This document shows positions 42,330 through 53,213 of a stretch of DNA of 64,000 bases, in pieces. Within the stretch, counting starts at the first letter, position 1; the number at the start of each line of letters is the position of its first letter. The translations under genes and the position numbers were made by a program. The stretch is from Ischnura elegans. Lineage: Eukaryota; Arthropoda; Insecta; Odonata; Coenagrionidae. The stretch is taken from contig NC_060251.1 of the NCBI RefSeq assembly GCF_921293095.1, positions 42,327,644 through 42,391,643 of the forward strand. The letters are read 5' to 3'. The notes beneath the pieces were generated by a model. That model was not told where the DNA came from. It was given only the letters and a program-made list of their open reading frames with translations, and did not search any database.

Positions 42330-42880
42330 GCCGTGGCATATCTGGTAGTGAGATTTAGGGGGAAGGGACATGGGATGGAAGGAAGGTGGTTTTGGGGACG
42401 TTGCGTTTAGTTTTTGCTGGCAGGTTGTAATCACAGAGGTGAGAGAGAAGTTCGTTAGCATTGAGAGGCAGTGATTTTGCAAATATATGAAGATAGCTTT
42501 TCAGACAGTGCGGTAGGGGATTGATTTTCAGATCTTTGAGAAGGTTTTTATTGCTGATGAACCATGGAGCGCCGAGTATTCTGCGAACAATTACGTTCTA
42601 AGTTGTTTTTAGCTTCTTTAGAGGAGCTGCCGAAGCGTGAAGCGAAACTGGTGATGCATATTAGGGAAGGGGTTTTATGGTGCTTGAGTAAGAGTGGTAG
42701 TTTTCTTTTAGGGAAAGCGGTGACCATGACTTGAAAAGTGGTAGGAGACTGTTACGGACTCCTTTAGCCTTATCAATTTGCGTCTTGATGTGTTGAGCCC
42801 AAGTTAATTATTTGTCCATGTGAACAACAAAATATTGCTCATTTTTCATTAAGAACGTGATCATTATATCAACTTTTTTT
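42330..42880 (-). pseudogene. 3' end of a jockey-like LINE reverse transcriptase, decayed
   Basis: The minus strand reads fragments typical of the C-terminal end of jockey-clade polymerases: LTWAQHIKTQIDKAKGVRNS, then LLPLF, IVRRILGAPWFISNKNLLKD, and a tail ending KRNVPKTTFLPSHVPSP and stop. At least three in-frame stops break it up. The motif matches the reverse transcriptase at 63223-64000 (LTWSHRISTAIKKTKG), so they belong to related families. Confidence 0.75.
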
Positions 42881-42944
42881 GGATTTGGTTAGTGACGGGA
42901 GCTTCTTATTTTTGGAGCCCGTTCCTGGGAGACCGGACCTATTG

Positions 42945-43154
42945 TTAAGGCCGTTTTACACGGGGCACGTAATTGCGCAGTGTAGAACTGCATTAATTTC
43001 TCATAATGACGTGCAATTGCGCGAATGCACGGATGAAATTAGAACAGGGGCATCTCACTTCCATGCATTCTCGCATGCGTTTTGCAGTGCAATTTTGACA
43101 GCTCCCTCGTACGCATGATTGTGCAATTACGTGCCCCGTGTAAAACGGCCTTTA
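42945..43154. mobile_element. PIF/Harbinger-like MITE, 204 bp, TTA duplication
   Basis: The element is 42948-43151 between TTA trinucleotides. The ends are AGGCCGTTTTACACGGGGCA and its exact inverse, with the inverted repeat continuing through CGTAATTGCGCA. TWA duplications and GGCCxTTT-type ends fit PIF/Harbinger. Confidence 0.8.
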
Positions 43155-43224
43155 TGCTAGTGAAGGGATGGACCCCACAGAATGGGAAGGTTTCCCGTCC
43201 TCAATTAACACCCCTAGGATGCTG

Positions 43225-44225
43225 CCTCACAAAATTCCCTTCACCTTTGGTATTTTTAATTATGTTTTGTATCCTTCCGAATGCATATTGGGTGTCTACA
43301 TGGAAGTATATTTGAAGCGTTATCTATGGATGAATTCCAGTTCATACATTTTAAATTATCCTGATGATAGCTTCTTGGTTCTGAGAAGTGGTCTTTATTT
43401 TTTATTAATAATTAAATACCATTTCCTTATGCAAAGGCTTCCTTTTTATTTAAGCCTTCATCATCAGGCCAAAAATTACGTGACAGGCGGACGGACTTGT
43501 TCCTGCTATAATTTCCTCCCGATTGATTTGATAGCTAGATAATTCAAGCATAATGGTCTCTTTTGTAATCATTTTTATATCGAATCGCGGGAGAACGTAT
43601 AAAATTACATGCAGGATAGATATCTCGTTTCAAATAATTAAAAAAATAATGAAATATATTATTAGGGAACCGTTTATAAATCCTGCCAAATTTCTTTTAA
43701 ATAGCTTCAAATACCTATTATTCTAAATAATAAATTAAAAAATGTTTCCCTCAGAAACTTAAACATGCAAGCAAGTCCCTTTTTTGCATGTTTAAGTTCC
43801 TGAGAAACTCTTGGAAGGAATAAAGACCACTTCTTAGAACCAAGAAGTTAGCTATCATCACGGTAATTTCACATGCATGAGCTGGAATTCATTTATGAAT
43901 AACGTGTCAAATATAATCCCATGTAGACGTCCAATATGCACCAGAAAGTATACAAAACATATCCATGAGAATAAAATAAAATGGTAAATTTCCACACAAT
44001 TTTATTTACAAAATACCGACCCGGTTTCGACACGTAGTGTCAATATCAAGGTCGAAACCGTGGTCGTACGTGTCGAAACCGGGTCGGTATTTTGCGAATA
44101 AAATTGTGTGGAAATTTACCATTTTATTTTATTCTCATGGATATAAAACATTTCCACCAGATATCGCCGGACACTTTGAATTATACAAAACGTAATTTAA
44201 AATACCAAAGGTAAAGGGATTTTAT
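43225..44225. repeat. Large inverted repeat pair, right arm split by a foldback element
   Basis: Bases 43225-43410 are the inverted counterpart of 43817-43958 plus 44182-44225. Shared words include CTTCTTGGTTCT / AGAACCAAGAAG, TGAATTCCAG / CTGGAATTCA and TTACCTTTGG / CCAAAGGTAA-type pairs. The right arm is interrupted at 43959-44181 by a foldback element with its own target duplication, so it was continuous before. Confidence 0.7.
43949..44191. mobile_element. Foldback Penelope-like element with hammerhead-like arms, 10-bp duplication
   Basis: The element is 43959-44181 between perfect copies of TATACAAAAC. Two 76-bp inverted arms (43959-44034 and 44069-44144) flank a 34-bp loop. Each arm read outward gives GTGTCGAAACCGGGTCGG; in the left arm the stem-II-like hairpin GACACTACGTGTC precedes GAAA and then CCGGGTC. 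The CTGANGA box is degraded to TTGATAT. The architecture is the same as at 16522-16697. Confidence 0.65.
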
Positions 44226-44611
44226 GACGTGTGTGCAAAAAAGTGACTTTTTATGGAAATGACAAATATTGTAAAAAAATTCTTGTAATTTGATAATGAG
44301 TGAGCAAGGATTCCCCATTCCTTCTCGATCCGCTTAATCGCATTGCGGTGATTTCATTTTTCTGCGTCTGTGGTCTTCCATCGGAAGGTGAAGGGAAGTG
44401 GTGTTGATGGTCCCGTCGGCGGCACGCCAAGCCGCGACCGCATATTCCTCGAGGTCGCCACCCCCTCTGTACACAAGTTGTCATCGAAATGGGAGGATGG
44501 GAGGGATTGCATTCCGTGCGGTTCGTTGGAGCAACCTGAAAACAGCTGTTGGAATGGAGTAGGGGAGTTGAAAGATTTTCGTTTGACCTTTTCTCATGAA
44601 AAACGTATTAC
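44226..44611. other. Stretch without a supported gene
   Basis: Locally GC-rich around 44400-44470, with short open frames in both directions and no recognisable domain. Confidence 0.5.
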
Positions 44612-45079
44612 TAAAGGCCGTTTTAAACAGGGCATGTCATTGCGCAGGTTAGCACTGAAATTTTGAAATATATACCACTGTAGTATCGCGAGATATTATT
44701 CAAGACATCATGATCGGCAAATCACTCAAAGTTAGCAAATGAAATATTTCATATAAGTAGTCAGACATTTATGCACACGCAACTTGTCATTTTCACATCT
44801 GATACTGAATTTTAAGTAGAGACTAGGAGCATTTTTGCTCAGTTCACGAGGATATTCTGAATAATATTCATAGTTACCGCTGCGACATCTATCGGAAAAA
44901 ATTTTTTGAAATTGCGAAAATGCGAGCTCGGAATAGAGGTTGGGCTATTTTTCCATCTCTCGTACATGCATTCTCGTATGCTTTCTACCGATTCACCGCT
45001 TTACTCGACGTAATTTCGACTGCGCCTTCGAACATACGTCTGATTGCGCAATGACGTGCCCTGTGTAAAACGGCCTTAA
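44612..45079. mobile_element. PIF/Harbinger-like MITE, 462 bp, TAA duplication
   Basis: The element is 44615-45076 between TAA trinucleotides. The ends AGGCCGTTTTAAACAGGGCA and, inverted, AGGCCGTTTTACACAGGGCA match the ends of 42948-43151, but the interior is longer and different. Confidence 0.8.
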
Positions 45080-45724
45080 AGACTTGATTACATGGTGCAT
45101 TTCCCGTGCGAGTACGTGGCTGGACAAATGCTCGGAAGGCTACACGGAATTAGAACAAGGACTGTTTCCGGACATGAATTCTTGCATATGCGCAATTTCG
45201 GGTGTTTACACGCTGCAATTTTGACGAATAATGTGTGTACGCACGTACCCGCGCGGGTAAATACATGATTGAAATGATTTCATTTCATACTCAACGCAAT
45301 GTAATTTTGTGGTAACCATGCGTACGATGCAAAAATTAATTTCCAACCCAATTTTACGTATTTTACGACAATTTTCTGTGCAATAAATCGGAGTATGGTC
45401 CTATTTGACCCCATGAAATTAAAGTAATTAAGAATTTTAAAAATGAATTTGGCAACTATGTTTAAAATATTAAGAATAGAATTTCGATACCGTTAGTCTA
45501 TGAAAAATATCTTTTCTCGCAGCTCTCTGAACACCGCGCTGCACTTAGAAAACGCCGGGTAAAATGGATTTTTTTTCAGAGAAATGTCGTAAATATAATA
45601 GAGAACTTTTCCTTAATCTTACAAGTACCACGAGGGGCGGTTGCTCCTCGATCCCCGCTTCTTGGAATAATATTAGGTAAATTCAAGAAAAGATATGTAT
45701 ATTTAGGCACAAGTGCAGGCCTCA
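45080..45724. other. Stretch without a supported gene
   Basis: No coding region or element end recognised. Confidence 0.5.
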
Positions 45725-46103
45725 TATATTCCCTAAAGAAGTAAGGAAATAAAACTTTGTAAGGTTCACTGTTATTTAATTATGGGCACGACCCGGGTTT
45801 CGTAACTTGGTTACATCGTCAGGTGACTGATCTTGCATGCATCATACATTCATACACAAAGTACACAAGTGACAGTGAGGGCATCTATCGGAAAGGAAAA
45901 GGACTGGTTGAAAGGGCGGGGTGAGGGTTAAACACGGAATGGAATGGTGAGAGGGGGGTAAGGGGGAAAGGGGCAGCCTTGATTTGGGACGAGGGTTTTT
46001 CTGTGAGGATAGGTATCTGACCAGCCAGGGAGGGCGGGGTTAAAGTGGGTGAGGAGACGAGAGCTAAAGAAGGTGGCGGTATTAGTTATATTCCCTAAAG
46101 AAG
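45725..46103 (-). mobile_element. Penelope-like fragment with hammerhead-like motif, 17-bp duplication
   Basis: The element is 45742-46086 between perfect 17-bp copies of TATATTCCCTAAAGAAG. On the minus strand, near its 3' end, bases 45787-45828 read CAC, CTGACGA, T, GTAAC-CAA-GTTAC, GAAA, CCCGGGTC, GTG. That is the order stem I, CUGANGA, stem II, GAAA, minimal stem III, cleavable UC, stem I of a type I hammerhead, with one extra U after the first core box. Penelope-like elements are known to carry such ribozymes. No reverse transcriptase is present. Confidence 0.7.
45787..45828 (-). ncRNA. Candidate type I hammerhead ribozyme
   Basis: Stem I pairs CAC with GTG directly around the core, stem II is five base pairs (GTAAC with GTTAC), and stem III is the self-complementary ACCCGGGT, which has no real loop and would favour a dimer. 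The predicted cleavage is after the C of GGGTC. The extra U between the CUGANGA box and stem II departs from the strict consensus, so activity is uncertain. Confidence 0.5.
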
Positions 46104-46271
46104 CTTTAAAGTGGTCGTTTTTATTGATTTCAATTTTATGTATTTCTCGGCAACAGTCGATCCTTCCGAAATATTTTCAATCCATTTTTCTCTCTCACTT
46201 CTGACTCCCAATCATCGCTATATCTACACTGTACCTCGCAAGCCATCTCAAGGGTTTTTGTTAAGGGTCTA

Positions 46272-47122
46272 GTTTTCACCAGGGATGGCAAGTGATACGA
46301 AAGTCAAAACGAGTAAAATTTCAACAGTTTTCGGGAGCGAAATGTGGAAACGAAACGAAAAAGAATCCGGGAAGCTAAACTCAGGGTCGAAACGAAATCG
46401 GAGTCAAAACTACGAGGGTCGGATCCATAAAATAAGTTCCGTTTTGGTGTGTAGATCGCTAGAGGCACTATTTGACAAATGTGGCTACATTGTACAAAAG
46501 AGGGAAATCTTCTGAATAGAATGAGAGGGAGATAGGCTCAGTAGCCTTGAAAACAGAGTCACAGCAACTCGTTGAAATGGACTCGTACTTCGGGTCGGAA
46601 CTAAACTGAATCTCTGGGACGAAACAAAACACAGATAATGTTTCGCTCTGGAGGGACCATGTGCTTCACCTTCAAACAGTTTAGTTTCGACGGTTTCGAC
46701 CCACACACCGAGTACGAAGTATGGTTGAATGAAGTAGAGGTTCGGCCTACCGCCATTAGATGCATGGAGCACTCATATTTTTTTTTACCACTAACAGGAG
46801 AACAGTGAACGCAAACTGGTCATTCGATTTTTAAGCTCATGTTTTAACCTCACAACACGTATTTCAAACGTAAAGGGTCGAAACTATTCCCTCTTTTCCC
46901 CCTTCACTTAACGTCTGGGATCGAAACTTAACTATGAGCGGAGTTTCGATTAATTTAGTTTCGCTCGCGGGAATAAAGTTTCGTTCCGGTTCGAAACTAA
47001 ACTTCTTGGTGATTTTAACTTCGTGCGGGAACGAAACTAAACCCAGGCCTCGTGCTTTCGTTTCCCTCCGGGTCGAAACGAAACAATTTAGTTTCGTTTC
47101 ACTTGCAATCCCTGGTTTTCAC
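46272..47122. mobile_element. hAT non-autonomous element, 835 bp, perfect 8-bp duplication
   Basis: The element is 46280-47114 between perfect copies of GTTTTCAC. The ends are CAGGGATGGCAAGTGA and, inverted, CAGGGATTGCAAGTGA. The interior is crowded with GAAACGAAA / TTTAGTTTCG words in both orientations near the ends. The open frames inside have no domain. Confidence 0.9.
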
Positions 47123-48032
47123 TAACATTCCTACAGCATGTAACAGTGTTCGGATGTACTTCATGGATATCGACGCTAAAGAAAGAAAGAAAGTAATTTT
47201 TACAATATGTGAACATGTATGCTAGTGGTGTGAGCTTGCACGAGGATTGCATCGCTTCATTTAACGCAAGGCTTCAGCTCACATACACTGACATTGAAAG
47301 CCAAAACGTGACGAAATATGGGACAAAAATACTAAAAACAATGGGACGGAAGAAGAGAAAAAAACACACAGTTATTTGTCGTAGGGAGTGCAGCGATTAC
47401 TTTCTGGAACTGTTGCTGGCCCTAATAGTCCGAGGAAGGAATGGCAGTAAGCCACTGGCGCGTCGGGTGGTTGTATGGAAAGTTAACTGATTGTTGTGAG
47501 ACAGAGTGAGACAACACTTGTCTTCATGAGATCGCTGGGAAATCTTTAAATTCAGTGCCGACCCGGGGAATGCTTAACTTAGAAGCAGCGTCGAGAGGAA
47601 TTTTATTGCTTCGGAGAGTAGTGGGGACGGGGTCAATTGAAAAGGGGCAGTTGACTTAAGTCACTCGGTTTTTCATTCTCCTGGGTAGTGAATTGCCTCC
47701 TACTTGTAGTCGAAGTTAGGGACCGAAGTGGGACTGGAAAAGAAGTGAAAGAAAAAGTTGGATTATCAAAAATTAGTTACTGTACAAATTGCTCTTTATC
47801 TACTCGCAAGGAATTGCTCGCCTTCTTCTTATTTCAAAGTTTTCGTTTGTAAATATGGTAGTTAAAAATACTCCCAACTCCTGAAAACAATATTGTCTAA
47901 GGTTTACGGCTTAACTTTGTGGAACAACGATATAGGGAAATAAAATTCACGTTTTACGTTCCACACTGAATATTCATTGGCACCGGCCATGTTTTCGTTA
48001 CTGCTATATCTTGATAGTGGTGTAACTACAGT
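47123..48032. other. Stretch without a supported gene
   Basis: A 93-codon frame at 47209-47490 has no recognisable domain. No element ends found. Confidence 0.5.
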
Positions 48033-48360
48033 ATCTAAACCAGGGGTCTCCAAACTACGGCCCGCGGGCCGGATCCGGCCCGAGGAGGGTTTTCATCCGG
48101 CCCGCACACTCGTTTCAAGTAGCGCGCGATTCTCGCTCGTAAAACCCTGTGAGACGCCGCTAGGAGCATTGCAGCGCTGTACTACACGTCAAAGTCGCCT
48201 TCAACTGTTCGTAAATAAGAAATACGCCACTGGATACTTCAGTAGACGTTGGAATCGAATACTTCAGCCATCGGCAAATTTGCTATCCGGCCCGCGGGGC
48301 GATTCGGAACTTGGAATGTGGCCCTCGTGGCCTAGTAAATTGGAGACCCCTGATCTAAAC
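48033..48360. mobile_element. hAT MITE, 312 bp, perfect 8-bp duplication
   Basis: The element is 48041-48352 between perfect copies of ATCTAAAC. The ends are CAGGGGTCTCCAAACTACGG and, inverted, CAGGGGTCTCCAATTTACTA. Subterminal GGCCCGCGGGCC and TCCGGCCCG words are shared by a widespread class of animal hAT MITEs. The 132-codon frame across it is a shadow. Confidence 0.9.
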
Positions 48361-50097
48361 CATGGTCGGTGTTAGCCAAAAATTAAGTGTGGAATGTACG
48401 ATGTGAATTTTATTTCCCTTTTAAAACAATGGTGTCTCATCCGAAGAATAATATGTGTGCTATCAGCAATTGAGGTTTATAATAGCCAATTGTCATTCCG
48501 AAGGTTTGTGGTTGTGTCTATTGTCCTCGCTAAATATTACTGCATGCACAGAATAGGGAACGTGAAATATGTGTTCTCTTAGAGAATGAGACGGAGAGGA
48601 AAGTTTGCTTATGGAGGTGGTGTGGCCAGCATTGTGCGCTAACGAGGAGATGATATTCCTCGCCGTTGTGCAGATAACATAGCCGACATGGTCCCGCTAT
48701 CCCTCCCCCAACGCCGCACAGTGGGCTAGATTCGAAAAAAGCTGGCCAAAACCTCAAAAACGATATTTTTTTGTGCTGGGAACTTGAAACTTCGCATGCT
48801 TATTTTCAAATAAATTTTGCATAACTTACTAGATTATTTCTTTCCTCTGCCTTCATGTTAACAATATATTTGATGTCAAACTTGAACAAATTTAGCGAAA
48901 AACGACCACCGTCGATTTTTTCTGAAAATTGCCAAATTTATCTTCGTGCAGTGGTTTCATGAATAATTTTATTGACAAAAAATTTATATCATCTTAACTA
49001 ACACATCTTTTTCTTCCATTTGAAGGTTTTTTTTTCAGTTTTCGTCGCCGTACTCTCCGCCGTCGCCGCGGCGCGCCGTGGCGACGGCGGAGAGTACGGC
49101 GACGCGGCAAGCGTGTGGATGCGATATGGCCATATTCACTTTTATATCTGGATAATGGATATAATAGTGATAGAAAATAATCACCAAAAAGTAAAATTAT
49201 GAAATATTGCTACGAATGACTCTTATTATGCAATCGCTGGGCACTGCAAGAGGTACATTCAAAGGCTACTTTCTCTGAGTGCATTCCATATACTTCTACG
49301 GAAAATGGACTTACATCGTGTGCTTAACGTGGGGAAACGGATTCTTTCATTAACATACAAATTCCCTTTCTAGGCAAGAGCCGTCTATAATCCATGGCCT
49401 CCACTTCCCAGCCTCCCATACCTTTTTAAAGGTCTACCGCCAAGTACACACGAGTCTTCGACTGATATTTTGAGGAGGCCAAGTTTTGTTCTAAAAATGA
49501 ACTAAATTAAGCGAAAAATGCCACCGTAATTATTAATATTTCGCCGGTGATTGTTATCGGATTTTTCTCACCATTCGCGACACTTCTATTAATGTATTAA
49601 CTCTGTGTCTGTAAGCCACTTTACCGGTGGGAATACCCTTGGAAATATACTTTATTACTGTAATTGTTAATTTCCGTTGGCTATAATAAAATTCAATACC
49701 TGTATAAGTGCAGGTCAATGACTAGTTTACTCTTGTAAAATTTCATTTTCAGCTGAGCTGGCTGTAGAACGTAACCGTGGTGGTTGATAATAATTTTTCC
49801 CTGGGAAAAGATATTTCAGTCATTACTTCGCGAAGCCTACCAATGAAGTAAGAAAAAAATGTTTACATAGTACGTTCCATAGTTTATTTTAATTTATCAA
49901 GGAGTTATGACAAAAAATTTCACCACATATTAAGCATTGATTCTTATGGGATTGTCAATGTTTTGGTCAAAGTGGGCGTGGCTCGTCCTACCCAAGCACC
50001 CCCCCCCCCTTTCCGGCCACACTTCGCGCCACGCTCGTAACCAGTGGTGCCCCCTCCAGATATTTACAACCTCCTTGGTGGCGAATAACTGGGCCAG
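48361..50097. other. Stretch without a supported gene, with one perfect palindrome
   Basis: The only structure I can point to is the GC-rich palindrome at 49043-49104. Coding potential is low throughout. Confidence 0.55.
49043..49104. repeat. Perfect 25-bp inverted repeat with 12-bp GC loop
   Basis: The arms CGTCGCCGTACTCTCCGCCG (first 20 of 25, 49043-49067) and 49080-49104 are exact reverse complements around GCGGCGCGCCGT. The block is almost entirely GC in an AT-rich setting. Confidence 0.9.
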
Positions 50098-52519
50098 GGG
50101 TCACCCAGGGGCGGCTCCAGCCGGGGGGCGCGGGGGGCGCGCGCCCCCCCCCTGGGCGGTCACTGAAGGATTTTTTTTGCTGCTTGCAATCTCCTCTTAC
50201 CTACCTACCGAAGCGCATGTGGCCAAAGTCACCCCATTCCACAGTACATACATTCTTCCTTCCTATAGCCAGAAAGAGTTTTTCTCGAAGTTGAGATGTT
50301 CCGAATAATTTGTTTCACTATCGGCAGGCAAGTTTATTTTCTTTGTAGAAAATTTCTGCAACTATATATTCCTTAGATCTTGCCAGATCTATGATTCGAA
50401 TTTGAAAGTCTGCAACTCCGACAACAGATTCATCGATCGTTTCCACTCGTGCGCACGGTCAAGCAGCACCAAGTTGGAGCGAAGGTATGTTTTGCTGGCC
50501 TGCTGTTTGAAGTTGGAGCTCTGTACAATTACGAGCAAAATTGTTGAAGATTTCCTCTGACCACACATTCTAAAGTTGAAGACTTTCTCTCTGAAACGGT
50601 TGGAGTAATTCATCAATCACACGTGAGCTTGGACAGTTTCATTCGTGTTGGGGTTGTATTCTTTTTTTATGTCATCAAACTGATTTCTCTTTATTTGTGT
50701 ACACGTAGATTTAAATTTATTTGCATAGATATGCAAAATGGATAGGTGGCTAATAAGGAAGAAGCCTCGGCTAGAAAATGATTCAAAGGAACAAGATTCT
50801 ATATCTCTTCCCGCGACTTTTTAAAGCATCAAGTAAACGTAATAAAACCGTTGTTGATATCTTAGGTCATCAAATGACTGGTAACTGCGAGACTAGATGG
50901 GTAGAAAGGCTATTGTAACTTTTAGAGACGACTTACCTGATATTGCCAAAGCTCTCGAAAAAGTGTCATAGTGGGATGATTATAAAACGGCAACTAAAGG
51001 AAAATATTTATTGTTATCAATTTGTAATTGTGAATTCATTTTAACTGTATATAGTCTGAGTGATGTTTTGAGTGCAACTTATATCTTAAGCAGATATTTG
51101 CAAAATAAGACTGTAGATGTTTTTCGAGTTAAAAAAAAAGTTGACCAAACTTTTGAAGTACTAAAGGATAAGCGGACGAACTCGTATAAAATTTTCTCTG
51201 GAATTTTTGCAAAGGCTAAGAAAATTATGGAGGGAATGGACATTCCAATCCACATTCCACGTGCAGCCAATCGATAAAAGAACCGAGCAAATTACCCGGC
51301 TACCAATGATGAATATGATATAATCGCGTATTGGGAAAAAAATCATCTATATTCCCATCTTAGATTACGTAAATACGGATATCAAGGACAGATTTGCTGG
51401 AGAGTCAATAGTGCTTCAAGTTGAATATACTAAGCCTGCTGCCTGAATCCCAGCTATTTTCATGGAAAGAAAAAATTCGGACTCGTTAGAAAGCATGCTT
51501 GAAAAAATATGAGATAAATATGCGCCGTTATTGAAAAAAGAGTACAATGTTAACGGAATTTGATAATGAGATAACTTTTTTGAAAAAAAGTCCGGAATTT
51601 AATGACATGAAATCAATGAAAACTGCCATGGAACTTTACATGAAATGTGATGAAAATGATTATCCTCTGTTGAAAATCCTGTATCAAACTTTGGTGACCC
51701 TACCCATTTCTGCTGCTACGGCTGAACGGAGCTTTTCAGATTTGAGAAGACTGAAAACTTGGATCAGAACAAGGATGAATGAAGATCGATTGACTGGGTT
51801 GGCGTTGTTATATATTCACAGAAACATAAATATTAATTCTGACAATGTAATCAATCGGTTTGCTAGTCAGAAAAATAGAAGATGTGAATTCTTATTATGA
51901 TGCATAAAATTTTATCGGCATTTTATTTCAAAAATATTTTATGGTCATTTTACTTCTAAATTTTAATGTAAATTCATGTTAAAAAACCATGTTACTCTAT
52001 GGTTCCTGTAGATTGCATGCATAGATGCACATGATTGTATTTTTAAATACCTGATAATAATCTCTATAATAACTTCTCAAAAATATTTTCCATGATATTC
52101 AAATGAAATGCGGCATATGATTTTAAAGTCGACTTCAGTTGTATTTTCTTCTTGATCAATCATACAGTAGTTCCTGAAATCCAAAAGTTAAATACTTATG
52201 GGTAAAATTGGAATTGAATATATTGAAGTGAAAATTTCATTTCGCCCGCTAAGCACTTTTCTCAAGGGGTATAAAATGCGAACTCGCATCACGTACCGTA
52301 GACTACCCTCTATTTATAAATGTTATGCTTATGCCTGCTTTTTCTCTCTCAATTTTTTTATCTACAGCGATGGGGTTTGCTGTATTTGGTTGATAGATTG
52401 ATTGATATGATTTATATATATATAGAGAGAGAGAGGGAGAGAGTGGGGGGAGGGGTAAGCAGCCCGTCGCGCCCCCCCCCCCCCCTCAAGGAAATCCTGG
52501 AGCCGCCCCTGGGGTCACC
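50098..52519 (+). mobile_element. hAT transposon, 2.4 kb, perfect 8-bp duplication
   Basis: The element is 50106-52511 between perfect copies of GGGTCACC. The ends are CAGGGGCGGCTCCAG and its exact inverse. C/G runs lie just inside both ends. It carries a decayed transposase of the TTF/ZMYM-like hAT type (50739-51900). A GA microsatellite occurs near 52421-52442. Confidence 0.93.
50739..51900 (+). pseudogene. Decayed hAT transposase (TTF/ZMYM1-like type)
   Basis: It begins MDRWLIRKKPRLENDSKE, as hAT transposases of this type do, then jumps within 30 codons to GNCETRWVERLL, which normally lies hundreds of residues further on, so the zinc finger and much of the catalytic domain are deleted. 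After frameshifts and stops it continues FRDDLPDIAKALEKVS, DVLSATYILSRYLQNKTVDV and MDIPIHIPRAANR. It ends with the well-preserved hAT C-terminal dimerisation domain (LPISAATAERSFSDLRRLKT, then RLTGLALLYIHRNI). Confidence 0.9.
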
Positions 52520-52933
52520 ACGGTCGGTCAGGGGAAAACTATGGAGACTCGGCATAAAGATGAAAATAGAAGTTGAACGCGTGAAAAATTGCCGCGTTCG
52601 AGCGGCGAGGTGGGCATCTTGTTTTGTTTCGGTTTAAAATAAAAGAAGGTTAATATGAGGTCATCGGTGCAAAATTTGGCTGACCCTAAGGCTGGGAGCT
52701 CTAAGTTCGCAACTGAGAAGTGTGCGGATATGAGCGGAAAAAATGACCTGATTGCTGCAAGAATGGAAAGTCAAAGATAAGTTTTCTTTTTTTTGTGATG
52801 ATTTGTGCGATTTTTGGTCATTTCAGATTTTAATGCAAATACTTCTTAAATTTAACTTTATTTTTTGTCATATTTCGACTGAAATATGTTACACTCCTGG
52901 AGTATTACTCTATAAACTGGGGCAGATTTCAAA

Positions 52934-53213
52934 CATACTTACATAGGCGGATTTAGGGGGGGGGGGGGTTCAGGGCCTCCCCCCCCAGACGCTTAACAAT
53001 AGACAAGATTTTTAATATGGTTATCATTACCTTCGTTTTATTTTGTGTATTACGGAGTCTCAATCATTTAATTTAGTGTTAATGACTTTCATCTCAAAAT
53101 AAAGAGTATATTTTCTACAGGAATTATTGTATTTTGTATTTCATCTCGACTATGAAAAGACCTGTCAGACCCTTGTGCTCCCCCCAAAGAAAAATCCTGG
53201 ATCTGCGTACTTA
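52934..53213. mobile_element. hAT-like MITE (CATAGG family), 264 bp
   Basis: The element is 52942-53205. It starts CATAGGCGGATTTAGGGG and ends AAAATCCTGGATCTG. The flanks CATACTTA and CGTACTTA match at 7 of 8. It shares its interior with 19853-20192 and 38898-39195. Confidence 0.75.

Noticed and set aside
43430..43480. Further hammerhead motif (CTGATGATGAAGGC on the minus strand)
   Set aside because: The first core box is present and a stem can pair, but the GAAA box and stem III are not, so it is at most a decayed remnant.
47977..48375. 132-codon frame as a gene
   Set aside because: It spans a hAT MITE with a perfect target duplication, so it is not a conserved gene.
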